A stretch of DNA of 64,000 bases from Taeniopygia guttata (taxonomy: Eukaryota; Chordata; Aves; Passeriformes; Estrildidae): assembly GCF_048771995.1 (NCBI RefSeq), contig NC_133060.1:4273501-4337500 (forward strand). The letters are read 5' to 3'. The notes under the pieces were generated by a model. It ran no database searches and was not told the origin of the DNA. It saw nothing but the letters and a program-made list of their open reading frames with translations. Made by a program: the position numbers and the translations under genes. Below, in pieces: positions 7,967 to 18,239 of this stretch (its first letter is position 1; each line of letters starts with the position of its first letter).

Positions 7967-10719
7967 GGATGGGGTGGTAATGAACTGGGAGGTCCCAGAT
8001 GATCCAAGGAATGTACAAAGAATTACACCTGACTGAGAAATAAGGCTGAGCTTATACCAGGGGTTTCAAGTACCACCTGGACAAGTTCTGAGATGTCTCT
8101 GATACCCACCTTGGGGAGGAATACTTCCACTTCAAACAGGAGAATCAGGACTGTTTCGGTCAGCTCATGTTCTGACCTTAGCCTTTGACTCATACAAAGA
8201 AGAGGAAGAATTACAACTTCCATCAGTGCCATACCATATAGCTTGTTTGATTCATCCTAATAATGGATATGCTAGCTGGGTTAAATGTAAATGTTTAAAT
8301 TGTGGGAAAAATTGGTATTATAGCTCGTGCAATCGACACTCTTATTACAGGAAGTGTTGAGTACCACATCTATTCCCTATCCAGATAGAACTCATTTTGT
8401 GGATGGGAATTATTAGTGCCTGTTGAATGGGAGATACCTGAGGAAGAGTGGGAAAATACAGTTAAGGAGTGTCAAAAAATATTTGCCTGGAAATTAGCAA
8501 AAAGGAAGTGACAAGGAAAGAAGAGGGCAAGCCTGGGTTGGCCACTGTACTCGCCAGCGAGAAGATCGTATACACCGGCTACGGGCAGCAACCCCATAGG
8601 CACGGGAAGTGGGGGTATCAGCCATGCCAGACCTCTGTTACTCCTTTTTCTGTCACTCATGCTTTGTCTTTTTCCTTTCCGGGTACCAGCAAAGTCATGT
8701 CACAGAGGTTACTGGAAGCTGTACATGGAAAGACACCAGGGTTGCTTTTTTGTTACACACACCCATATCAACAGTCACTGCTATTACACATCCAAATTAG
8801 GAAATTGTATACAAAATAGGAAAAAATACTGGATTGTGGAAAATTTAGGAACAAGTGGTAACAGGTTGAAAAATAAGTGTCTGAACGGAGAGAAATGGTT
8901 TTATTTCACTTTTGCCACTGGGAGTAAAGTCCTGGACTTAGTTAAAGAGCAGTTAGTAAACAAAAAGGCAAAGCCAGTACAACAATCAAACACTGTGCCA
9001 ATTTCATTTCAAGATGTATATACAAAACTTGAACAGTAATTTAAAAAGGAAATAGACATCTTGAGACTGGGGAAAACTTTGTTCGTGGAACTGGAGGAGA
9101 GAATAAGTAAGGAACTTAACATAATCAACTGTGGGGTCTGTGGAGGAGCTTTGATGGCAGAGGAATGGCCATGGAAAGGCAGCAGCTTAGGCCCGGTTGA
9201 ATTCCTTAAGTGGAACCAGACAAATACTAGAGGGGAAAACTGACCAGAAGGATGGATTTGAAGTTCAACAGCGAGAAGGGATGAATGCCTCTGGCGTACT
9301 GGGGAAAATTTTCTTAATGAAGTAGGAAATACTCCCTGTGAGAGATATAAAGTGAGCAATGGAACTTTTACATGGTGGATCCCAGAGGAATCAACTCAGT
9401 ATTGGACTCGAGAGAAATGAAAGAGAGAAACTGCAAATACAATAACAAAATTGGACTTTTTCAGTGTAATGATACAAGCAGAAAATCCTCATTCTGGAAT
9501 CCCAGAAATATCCAAATTTTGGGAGAATATAAATCAACAGAAAAATCATTATTGGAAATCACCAGATGGCTTATTTTGGATATGTGGAAAGAAAGCATAC
9601 CCAAAACTCCCCTCTAGTTGGAAAGGGAGATGCACTGTGGGAATTATACAGCCAGGATTTTTTTCTTCTACCAGGACGAAATGGAGATCAATTAGAAGTA
9701 CCAGTTAGTGAGGAACTAAAAAGGAATAAAAGGGATTTGATTGAAGGATTCAAAAAATGGGGAGATGAAGAATGGGCCCCTGAACTCATACTGGAAATGT
9801 ATGGGCCAGCCACCTGGACACAAGATGGGAGTTGGGGATATCAAACCCCAATTTGTATGCTAAATTGTATTAGAAGAATCCAAGCAGTTGTAGAGATAAT
9901 AACAAACAGAACTGGTTGGGCAATGTCCTAGTTTAGGGCAAATTTGGGGAAAACCCTCTGAATGGAGCCCCCAGGAAATAAACCCCCACGGCCCCTCCCC
10001 ACCCACCTGGTTCAGGGAAAAATTTCCTCTGAGAGGGAAGTGGAAAAGAACCTGTTTATTCAACGAACAAAGCACTCCCCAGCACCAAAACAATTAACAA
10101 CACCAGATGACAACAAAACTCTTTCACCCCTCTGAAGAGATTAACAAATCCAGAAGGTCTTTCCTGGGAGTGGTCGCCCGGGTCTGGACACTGGAGATTG
10201 CTCTCCAGCACTGGGGATGGCTGCTGCAGATCACAAAATGCAGGCTCCTGGTGTTCCTTGGTGTTTCCCAGATCCCAGTCCAGAGCAGGTTGGATGATAT
10301 TCAGAAAGAGGAAAGGAAAAAGCAACAGTCCAGGGAAAGAATTGGACTGCTTAGCTAACCTAACTAGGAAGCAAGCAAAGCAAGAAAGCAGGCAAAGCAA
10401 GCAAGTCAAGCAAGCAAGCAAGCAAGCAAAGCAAAAGCCAGCCAGCCAGCACCAGCCTTTTCTAGACAGCAGACCATGGGGGGAGGTGAACCAGATGATA
10501 ACACGGCAAAACAAACCTTCACTTTCAGAGTCAGTTCTGAAAGCACAGAACATAATATCAAACGTAAACAGAACACACGATTGGAGATACAAACACCATA
10601 ACGTCACCCTAGGACAGGCAATGGAATTAATATCAAGGCAAAAATCCCAAATAATGGAGATGTCATCCTGTACCTGTCCAAAAGTGGGAATCAAAGCTAA
10701 AAACAAGCTGGTGGGATAA
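7967..10719 (+). pseudogene. ERV1-type env remnant, interrupted by an ERVL solo LTR
   Basis: Broken surface/transmembrane envelope sequence. Short frames (8469-8819, 9372-9617, 9566-9931) carry Trp/Cys-rich surface-like stretches and then a transmembrane-subunit segment with CMLNCIRRIQAVVEIITNRT just before the solo LTR. After the LTR the same frame style resumes (ELISRQKSQIMEMSSCTC, 10617-10719), so the LTR landed inside the env heptad-repeat region. Numerous stops and frameshifts remove any coding ability. No complete fusion peptide or membrane anchor can be traced. The downstream remnant to 11055 contains only short frames. Confidence 0.6.
9919..10621 (-). mobile_element. ERVL solo LTR with 5-bp target duplication GGCAA
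   Basis: The LTR proper is 9924-10616 (693 bp), bounded by the inverted TGTCCTAG/CTAGGACA ends. GGCAA is repeated at 9919-9923 and 10617-10621; a 5-bp duplication is typical of ERVL. It is nearly identical to the two LTRs of the provirus at 40501-47361 and contains the same 'agcaagcaagcaagc' tract (10371-10436). Orientation is minus. It is younger than the env it splits. Confidence 0.93.
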
Positions 10720-11055
10720 GGTATTGGGCATAGAATGGTAAAAGAAGCTAGGCTTCTTCCTTTTGTGTGCTACAGCTGGTTTGGTGTTTCTTCCTTACTT
10801 GATCCCCTGTTTTATTCAGCTAATCACCAGCCCAGTCCAGGGCATGCAAGTGGTAACAAGGCCTATAGACCCAAAATTGACTACATCTGGGACTGCACAA
10901 AAGATTATGGCATTAAAGAAACAAAAAAATTAAGAAAAGACCCTTGGAAGAAGTAGAAAATATTTATGGGGGAAAAAAAAAGGCAAATAATGGAGGATAG
11001 AAAACAAGAAATATTTGTCAAGCCAAAAGATTTGTAAAAAGGGAAGAGGTGGGAT

Positions 11056-11622
11056 TGTTATAAATGCATATTATATTGTTGGCTTTTCTTAATAAATATT
11101 TTCTTAATAAATATTAAGATGTTGTATGTACAATGTTAAAATAACTTTGCTTTTATTTTTCCTATTTACAAAAACTTAGATCTAGTAGTAGTGGTAGCTG
11201 GTATAGCTAGGAGTGAACTGTCTGTTTGGTCAGGATAGCATCCAGTGAACATGTCACGAGGACCCGGCTATTGATATGCCAACTATCAGCATCAGCTGTC
11301 TGAAGAAAGCATGGGCCAAGGCCCAAAGTGGAACTGATCAAGAGAGGGAACCAAACCACAGCCAAGAAACATGCATGCTCTAAAAAGATGGAGCTGAGCA
11401 AGAGCCACGCTGAACAGTCCCTGGAATATGTAAACTAGTTATGTATATGCATAAGGATCTATGAATATGCAACAGGTTAATGTAATAGAAATGGTACAAA
11501 AAGGGTGTTTCCCAAACTAGCAGGGGCGCTCTTGGCTGTAGTACTTTGTTTTACTGTCACTGCCTCCTATTGTCCATTATTAAACTTTGAAATTGTAACA
11601 GAGAAGTGAACCGCGTTTTTCA
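11056..11622 (+). repeat. LTR following the ERV1 env remnant (probable 3' LTR)
   Basis: Starts TGTTATAAATGC after a purine tract (gggaagaggtggga) and ends near GTTTTTCA. It aligns over its length with the minus-strand solo LTR at 50373-50963 (shared 'ttggctttt', 'gaccaaggcccaaa', 'tatgaatatg.aacagg', 'gttgtttcc', 'gtgaac..gtttttcac'). Its position right after env suggests it is that element's own 3' LTR, but the link is by adjacency only. Confidence 0.65.
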
Positions 11623-11660
11623 CAAGGGAATATGGAACCTTTACATACATCGGCGCCTGG

Positions 11661-11966
11661 TTGCCCACTTCTTGTCATAACGGGGCTTGTAAAACCGGTT
11701 CTTTTCTCTTTCTTGATCTAGTAAGATTTGCTATGGGGCTACACTCTTTGATGGCTTTTCTCACGATCTTTCCCCTCCTTCGCCTGCTCAAGGTTGCAAT
11801 GAGTTCATCAATTTCATCCTCCTCGGAGCTACTTGAGCAAGAGCTCTCTGACTGGGCTGACTCTGTTGTACCATGTAATCCGTTTTACCTCCCCCCGATC
11901 CTAGGAAGCACCACGGAGCATTTCCTGCATCTTTTAACCCGGGCTGCGAGTCTGCGTCATCGGTGA
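11661..11966 (+). other. Unrecognised 101-aa frame homologous to minus-strand 53848-54250
   Basis: A short open frame containing SSSELLEQELSDWADS. The DNA from about 11785 to 12290 aligns with the minus strand at 53850-54250, which reads SLEPLEQERSDCADC at the same place, then a shared 'ggctgagagcgga' and a shared 'aaggctctgcc..cggctcct' block. It occurs once on each outer side of the gene cluster, in mirrored orientation. It could be 5' flank of the cluster or an old retroviral leader. No function assigned. Confidence 0.35.
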
Positions 11967-12003
11967 CGTCATCCGCGGAGCCGTTCAGGGTTGCTATGGA
12001 AAC
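11964..12003 (+). promoter_or_regulatory. CRE (TGACGTCA) followed by an X-box-like motif
   Basis: A perfect TGACGTCA palindrome at 11964-11971 is followed 18 bp later by GTTGCTATGGAAAC at 11990-12003, which fits the RFX X-box half-site arrangement. The region is CpG-rich. It is a candidate promoter element only; no gene start can be tied to it. Confidence 0.35.
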
Positions 12004-12046
12004 TCACAGGGCTGAGAGCGGAGAGGGAACCGGGGGAGGTGCCCTC

Positions 12047-12275
12047 TCCGCTCTCCCGGCACAAGGCTCTGCCCCCGGCTCCTCCTGGGCTGTACCGCCA
12101 TCCATCCCCTCCGCTCTCCCGGCACAAGGCTCTGCCCCGGCTCCTCCTGGGCTGTACCGCCATCCATCCCCTCCGCTCTCCCGGCACAAGGCTCTGCCCC
12201 GGCTCCTCCTGGGCTGTACCGCCATCCATCCCCTCCGCTCTCCCGGCACAAGGCTCTGCCCCCCGCTCATCCTCT
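12047..12275. repeat. 62-bp minisatellite, about four copies
   Basis: Direct repeats of 'ctctcccggcacaaggctct...ccatcccctccg' begin near 12049, 12111, 12172 and 12234. Frames through it on either strand are repeat artefacts. A single unit-like sequence is found in the mirrored segment near 53930. Confidence 0.85.
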
Positions 12276-12418
12276 CGGGGCGGGGGCGGTGGCATCCCTG
12301 CCTGCCCACGCTCGCCTTTCTCCTCCTTCACTGCCCGGACCCCGCCTGGGCTGCGCCTCCCCCGCTCCCCGATCGTGTCCGCGGTGCTGGGGCGGGTGGG
12401 GCACGACCGATCGCACCC

Positions 12419-12853
12419 TCAGGATGGGAGTAACGAGATCGAAGTCTTCTTCCGCCCTTGTTTTACTTTTGTTGTCCAGTCTTGGCTGTTTTTCCTTTCT
12501 CCCCTTTCCCCTGTAGGACACAGGTATGCTCTTCCTTTTGCTGGGCTCCGCTGACATGCTGACACCAGAAAGAGCCTCGCAAACTTTCGCTCACCGGAGT
12601 ACCCTGAGTATTTATCCAGAGCTATACGGGAAATCAAACTTGATATTAATCTCTTATCCAAACTACCAAACTCGGGCCTCGCGTGATTGTCCTCCAGCTC
12701 ATACCGCGACCAGATCTTTTCTGAGACTCTAATAAATTTGGATTTAAAAAACAAGGCTCCCCAGTTTCTCAGTACTAACCCCAGGGGATTGTCTCTCGGG
12801 ATATTATTACTACAACACTCGCAGCAGAAAACACACCGAATTTTAACAGTCAT
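12419..12853 (-). CDS. Unrecognised 144-aa frame, possibly an ERV gag start
   Basis: Minus-strand frame beginning MTVKIRCVFCCECC, with an internal RVSEKIWSRYELEDNHARPE stretch, then basic/hydrophobic residues and a Lys/Arg-rich end (KVKQGRKKTS). It lies downstream, in minus orientation, of an LTR-like segment (13230-13682) and a leader, so it sits where gag would start. Composition is ordinary and unlike the flanking GC minisatellites, which supports real coding ancestry. I cannot name the family. It could be a matrix-like domain or an unrelated captured exon. Confidence 0.4.
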   Translation of the reverse strand: MTVKIRCVFCCECCSNNIPRDNPLGLVLRNWGALFFKSKFIRVSEKIWSRYELEDNHARPEFGSLDKRLISSLISRIALDKYSGYSGERKFARLFLVSACQRSPAKGRAYLCPTGERGERKNSQDWTTKVKQGRKKTSISLLPS

Positions 12854-13229
12854 GAGTAGGAATTAAAAGAACCAGCGAGAGGGAGAGCGACATTCGAACC
12901 CAACCCCGCGGTGGCGACAAGAATGATCCCCGCTGCGATCCTGCGAGCCGCCCCGCTGAACAGCGCCCGCCCTCCTGCCAGCGGGGCACACGCACCCCGC
13001 ACCCCGCACCCCGCCTGCATCCCGGAGCCAGAACAGCCCTTCCCACCCACCTGCCGAACACAACACCCCTCGGCCACTCACGCCTGTCCCGCAGCTCCCG
13101 AGCTTCTTGGCCTCCGACACCCTCTGCGGTGCCCCGGGAGTGCCCCGGGAGCGCCCCGGGAGCAGCAGCCGGACCTTCCTCTGCCTCTGCTCCGGGGCTT
13201 GCCCGGATGCCGTGGCTCCCTTCGTGCTC

Positions 13230-13682
13230 GCCAGGAACTGATGCCTTGGAAAGGCTCACCTAGAACAGAGGCCAGAGTTCAAAAACAAAGGAGGGATTTG
13301 TTCAAAGGCCTCGATGGATACACCTTGGGCAGCACAAGAGCCGGGGCTACGCCCAAGATGAGCCAAAATGATCACAAAATGGACGACTGGTCACGGGGTC
13401 TCACTTTTAGAGGTTCTGGTCCATTTGCATATTGGAGTTAATTGTCCAATTATAGCTTTAGATGATGAAGTCCCATCCTTTTTGTTTTCTCTCTTCAGAC
13501 CACTTTGTTTATGTTCTTGGGCCTGAGATTTGGATTATTTGTCCTTGGGTCCCCAGCTAGAGCAGGAATTGTTTTGTCTCCCTGCTCTGTGAACAGAGCT
13601 CACCATCCCTTCATATGAAGCCCAGACCCACAGAGAAAAGCAGCACAGAATCTGAAAACTAGAAAAGCCAAAACCTAAGGCA
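13230..13682 (-). repeat. LTR-like segment (antisense) upstream of the 12419-12853 frame
   Basis: On the minus strand the segment starts TGCCTTAGGTTTTGG and reads like an LTR, with an AT-rich middle, a 'tgcaaatggacc' block and a GC-rich U5-like end. The start at 13682 abuts unrelated GC-rich cluster sequence, giving a sharp boundary. The 3' limit (about 13230) is approximate, and no target duplication could be found. Confidence 0.5.
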
Positions 13683-13689
13683 TCAAATC

Positions 13690-14200
13690 CATGGGAGCCC
13701 CCTACACTCACCATGCCCCCCCTCGGCACCCCCCATTGATTGAACCCTCCAAAACGCCCCCAGGCCCAAGCCCCTCGCCCCCCACCCCCCAAGTCCCCGG
13801 CTCGCATTCTCACTGGGAAACCCCAAATCTTTGGGAATTCTCAACTGGGAAGGCCCAAATCCCTGGAAACCTCACCTGGGACCCCCAAAACCTCACTGGG
13901 ACCCCTGAAACCTCAGCTGGGACCTCCAAAACTCACCTGAGACCTCCAAACCTCACCTGGGAGCCCTCAAAATCTCCGCAGAATGCCCCAAAACCTCACC
14001 TGAGCTCCCAAACCCCACCTGGGACTCCCCAAAACCCTTCCAGCATCCCCCAAACTTCATTTGGGGCCCCTCAAAACCCTTCAAGGATTCCCCCAAACCC
14101 CCCAGGATCCCTCAAACTCAATCTGTCACTCCCCAAAACTCCTCAGGAGCCTCCAGACTCCACCTGGGACCCTCCCAAAACCCCCAAAACACTGGTGACA
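13690..14200. repeat. Degenerate 'cacctgggacccccaaaacc' repeat (upstream tract of the cluster)
   Basis: Loose repeats of about 20-30 bp. The same tract occurs in intron 1 of module gene A at 18490-18830 and, inverted, at 49000-49560. Its presence here shows that the left outer copy once had the same organisation. Open frames through it are artefacts. Confidence 0.7.
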
Positions 14201-14865
14201 TTGGGACAGAACTGGGTGGCACTGGGCTGGTGGCACTGGAATAATGACATGGGGCTGGTGAGGGACATTGGGGTGGTGACACTGGGACATAACTAGTGGC
14301 AGTGGGATGGAACTGGTGGCACTGGGAAGGGACTGGTGGCACTGGGACAGGGATACTGGGACAGGACTGGGGACACTGGGATGGGGACATCAGGAAGGGA
14401 CTGGAGCCTCTGGGCTGGTGGCTCTGGGGTGGAACTAATGACACTGGGACACAACCGGTGACACTGGAATGGGGACACTGGGATGGAACTGGGGACATTG
14501 GGATGGTGGCTTTGGGATGGGACTGGGGACCCTGGGATGGAACTGGGAACACTGAGACACAGCTGGAGACATTGGGACAGGACTGGAGACATTGGGCTGG
14601 AACTGGGTTGGTGACATTGGGCTGGTGGCACTGGGGTGGTGACAGAGGGACTGAATTGGTGGCACTGGGTTGGTGACACTGGGATGGAACTGGGGACACC
14701 AGGTTGCTGGCACTGGAATGATGACACTGGGCTGGCCCTGGGGACACTGGGGTGGTGGGACAGCAGCTTGTCACAGCAGCTCGTCACAGGGGATTCTCAC
14801 AGGGCCTTGTCACAGGGGCTCATCACAGGGGATTGTCACAGGGGATTGTCACCCGGCCGTGTTCG
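14190..14865. repeat. 'ggtggcactgggatggaact' minisatellite
   Basis: Imperfect repeats of about 20 bp (ggtgacactgggatggaactgg and variants), the same family as in intron 2 of module gene A (20400-20990; inverted at 39950-40500 and 47362-47930). The long frames on both strands here come from the repeat. Confidence 0.85.
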
Positions 14866-14900
14866 CCCCCAGCAGTGTCCCCGCCGTGTCCCCAGCGGCC

Positions 14901-15711
14901 ACGGAGCCCTGCAAGGTGCCACAACCCCGGCACGGGGGGAGCGGGAGGGGACAGGGAGGACAGAGGGGACACCACTGGGTGGCAAAGGGGACAGGAGGGC
15001 GTGGCAGGAAGGAGGGAAGGGACCGAGGGTGGCGGGGAGGGGGACAGCAGGGGATGGCAGAGGGGACGAGTAGGGCAGGAGGGGGAGTGGCAGAGGGGAC
15101 GAGGGGGTGACACAGGGACAGAGGGGACAGCAGAGCCCTCCAGGGAGGGGACAAATGGGACCCTGGAAGGGCACAGGGGCCACGCCAGGAGGCCACAAGT
15201 GCCACCAGGTCCCTGACACCTCCTCTGTCACCTTCCCAGTGGCTGGAGGCACTGGTGGCCGTAGTGGCCACACCGGGTGAGGTGGCAGCCACCGTGGCCG
15301 GGCCATACAGGGGCGTGCGGTGGCGCGTGTCCCCGAAATCCCTGAACGCGGGCCTCAGAGCTTCACCTCGCACCTCCGTAGGACCCTGAACCACCACGCT
15401 GTCACCTCGCTGGGCGGGGCCCTGGCCGCCCTTGGGGCTACCCCTGGGGCCACCTGGGTTGATGTGAGAGCCACGGGCAGCGCCTGGCGGGGTCGGCTGA
15501 GGTGTTCAAACACAGACGGGCCGGCTGGCCAGGGAGGCCACCGAGCTCCGCGACGTCTGCAGGGACGCGGCCACCGCCGAGGCCAGAGCTGCCATCGCCA
15601 CCTGCTGTGCCTGGTAGCTGCAGTGGTCTTGGTGGCCCCAGTAGCTGCGCAGTGGCCGAGCGGCGCCAAAAAAACATCGAGGATATCCTGAGGCTGCTGC
15701 AGGGACAGTGA
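14901..15711 (+). pseudogene. Module gene B pseudogene, left outer copy
   Basis: A decayed copy of the gene at 21961-23138. The first coding exon (14901-14915) has ACG in place of the start ATG, although the donor (AAG|GTGCC) is kept. The intron matches, including a 'ccctccagggaggggacaaa' block, and the exon 2 acceptor is at 15238-15239. Exon 2 keeps the beginning (LEALVAVVATPGEVAATVAG-like) and the very end (a QKNIEDILRLLQGQ-type C-terminus, stop at 15709-15711). It has frameshifts near 15350 and a large internal deletion: about 470 bp remain against 942. It is not functional. The A gene expected upstream is missing; only intron minisatellite is left. Confidence 0.85.
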
Positions 15712-16760
15712 TATCACCGCTGGGATGTCATGGGGGCAGATCACTGGGGAGACTTGTGGACACCTGAGTGCCACCAGTGCCTCATGTCCCCGGGGCCTCG
15801 TACAAGGGAATTTGGGGGGGTCCTTGTGCCACCAACAGCGCCCCGAGTGTCACCAGGACCGGCCCAGCCCCTGTGTGTAGGTCGCTGGTGTCACCGGGGT
15901 CTCCCTCTGTGTCACACGCTGCCCTCGGGCACCCACTGGGACCCACGAGCACTGGGACTCCTCTCCGAGCACTGGGACCCCCAAACTTCACCATCCTTGT
16001 GCACCTGGAGCCTCCCTCAGGACCCCCCATCAGGCATCAGGACCCTCAGGTTTCCCCTCCCCCCTCCTCAGTCACCGGGACCATCAGAGCCCCCCCTGAA
16101 TTACTGAGCAGCAGGACCCCCCCTGCATTGACCCTCCCTCACTGAGCACCAGGACAGGAACCAGACCTCCCCCCTTGTGCACCGCCCCCCCGAGCATCGG
16201 GGCCGGACCCCCCTTTGTGCCCCCCACCCATCACGGGGGTTCCACACCCTCCCCTTTGACCCTCCTGGAGCCACAGGACACCCCTGGAACAGCTCCAGGA
16301 CTGGGGGGGCCCAGGAGCCAGAGTGGGGACCCTGAGCACTGGGGGGGCACAGAGGGGTCCCCAGCACCGGGGGTCCCTTCAGGCTCAGTCCTGTTCCCCC
16401 CCCACCATTGTCACCAGGGTTCCCCCCACCCCCGAGTTTAGCCGGGATCTCCCCATTCGCTGCCGTCCCCCCCACTTCACCCACCCCTAAAGCTCTGGGA
16501 CCCCCCGAGCCATGAGCCCCCCCCAGTGTGCCAGGACCCCCCACTCACCTCCCAGCCCCCATCCATGGGACCCCCCTCACCGCCCCCCAACACCAGGACC
16601 CCCCAATCCATGAGACCCCGCACACTCACCAGACCCCCCCCCCACTCTCCACACCCCCACTCTCGGCACCCCCCGGGCCCCCCCATTGATTGAAACCCCC
16701 CGAAACGCCCCCAGCCCCTCCCCCTCGGCCCCCGAGCCCCCGGGCCTGGTTGGGGCCAGA
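15712..16760. other. GC-rich intergenic stretch with no gene seen
   Basis: C-rich sequence with many poly-C/poly-G runs and loose 'gagcactgggaccccc' repeats. Frames on both strands are Pro/Gly-rich and not credible. Nothing recognisable until the GC-box array. Confidence 0.6.
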
Positions 16761-17325
16761 TTGGCTCCGCCCCCTGCCCGCGCTGGCTCCGCCCCCGCCC
16801 GCGCTGGCCCCGCCCCCGGCCCGCGCTGGCCCCGCCCCCGGCCCGCGCTGGCCCCGCCCCCGGCCCGCGCTGGCCCCGCCCCCGGCCCGCGCTGGCCCCG
16901 CCCCCGGCCCGCGCTGGCCCCGCCCCCGGCCCGCGCTGGCCCCGCCCCCGGCCCGCGCTGGCTCCGCCCCCGCCCGCGCTGGGCGGAGCCTGTCAAGAAA
17001 CGCCCCTCGGGTTTGTAGCCACGCCCACAACGAGGCGGGTCCGAGTGGTTCGGCCAATGGGGAGCGACGGAGCAGGGAGAGGCGGGGACTGCGAGGGGTC
17101 GGTGGGAGCAGCAGCCAATGGGGAGCGGAGAGGGCGTGGCCTGAAGGCAGGAAGGGGCAGCAATGAATGGGCGCGGAGGGGGCGGGGCGCGGAAGGAAGG
17201 GAAGGTGGGCGGGGCCTGTGCGAGCAGCGAGTGGGAGCACGGGAAAGGGGCGGGGCCACGAACGGGACCGTGGGAAGGGCGGAGGAGGAACCCATTGGGG
17301 GCGTGGCGGGGGTTTTGGGGCCCCC
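16760..17325 (+). promoter_or_regulatory. CpG-island promoter-like region upstream of module gene A (left copy)
   Basis: Very CpG-rich. The GC-box array is followed by CCAAT boxes in 'ggccaatggggagcg' (17052) and 'gcagccaatggggagcgg' (17113) and by further GGGCGTGG/GGGGCGGGGC boxes at 17132, 17176 and 17250. No TATA box is evident. It is the nearest CpG-rich segment upstream of the first coding exon at 18240. The inverted right arm lacks it, because homology ends near 50372. Transcription direction is inferred from the gene. Confidence 0.5.
16775..16985. repeat. GC-box minisatellite: 24-bp unit, about eight copies
   Basis: Tandem 24-bp units ccccgcccccggcccgcgctggcc run from about 16800 to 16960, with shorter variants at both ends. 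Each unit contains a CCGCCCC (Sp1/KLF-type) box. The long Pro-Arg-Ala frames through it are artefacts of the repeat. Confidence 0.9.
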
Positions 17326-17329
17326 GGGG

Positions 17330-18060
17330 GTCCCAAATGATTCCAAATCCTGCTGGATCCCAAGGAATAACCCCAAGGGATCTCAGGTCCTAAATCGTGG
17401 GTCCCCGAAAATCACAGATCCCGAATGCTGCTGGGTACACAAAACCAATCCCAAGCAATCTCAAACCCTAGATTCCAAATCCTGCTGGATTCCCAGGAAT
17501 AGTCCCAAATTATCTCAATTTCTGGATCCCAAGCAATCCCAAAATTACCCCAAATCCTGGATCCCTAGCAGTGTTAAAGTCCAGATCCTAAATCCTGATG
17601 GATCCCAAGGAATAGTCCCAAATTATCTCAAATTCTGGATCCCAAACAATCCCAAATCCCAGATCTCAAATCCTATTGGACACTCAAAACCAATTCTAAA
17701 TGCTCTCAAATCCCAAATCCTGGATCCCAAAAAGTCCCAGACACCAAATGCTGCCAGATATCCCAAATCCGATCCTAAAAGATCTCCAATCCTGGATCCC
17801 CAAACAATCTCAAATCCCAGACCCAAAATCCTGCTGGATCTCCAGAAACAATCCCAAAAACCACTTCCAAATCAGGGTCCTGGCAGGGGAAATCAGAGCC
17901 CTGGCTGGGGTAAATGGGCCCTGAGGGGGCCAATGGGGTCCTGGAAGGATAAATAGGGGCCCTGAGAGGTTCAGTGGGGTCCTGAAAGGATGAAAGGGGG
18001 TAAATCAGGGTCCTGGCAGGGGAAATCAGAGCCCAGAGGGGTCAATGAGCTCCTGGCAGG
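17330..18060. repeat. Degenerate 'atcccaaatcctggatcccaa' repeat and 'gtcctggcaggg' tract
   Basis: A-rich imperfect repeats (17330-17870) are followed by a 'gggtcctggcaggggaaatcagagccc' tract (17875-18060). Both recur inverted at 49920-50372, which places the outer edge of the inverted duplication near 17340/50372. The frames here have no coding character. Confidence 0.75.
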
Positions 18061-18239
18061 TAAATGGAGCCCTGGAGGATGGATCTGGGCCTCAAGGAAT
18101 TAAACCCAACCTGGAAAAGGGTCCCTGAGGTCCTGGCAGGGCCAGTTCTGCCCCTCGGGGGAGGATCAGGGTGTGGGTCCCTCCCTCCTCCAAGAGCCTC
18201 AACGCCCTCAGCCCTCAGAGCTCTGGCCACAGCCTCTGG

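Noticed and set aside
12953-13260. Ala/Pro/Arg-rich frames on both strands
   Set aside because: GC-rich leader between an LTR-like segment and a possible gag; no conserved domain.
16626-17363. Long Gly/Ala/Arg frames on both strands across the GC-box array
   Set aside because: They are translations of a 24-bp tandem repeat in a promoter-like region.
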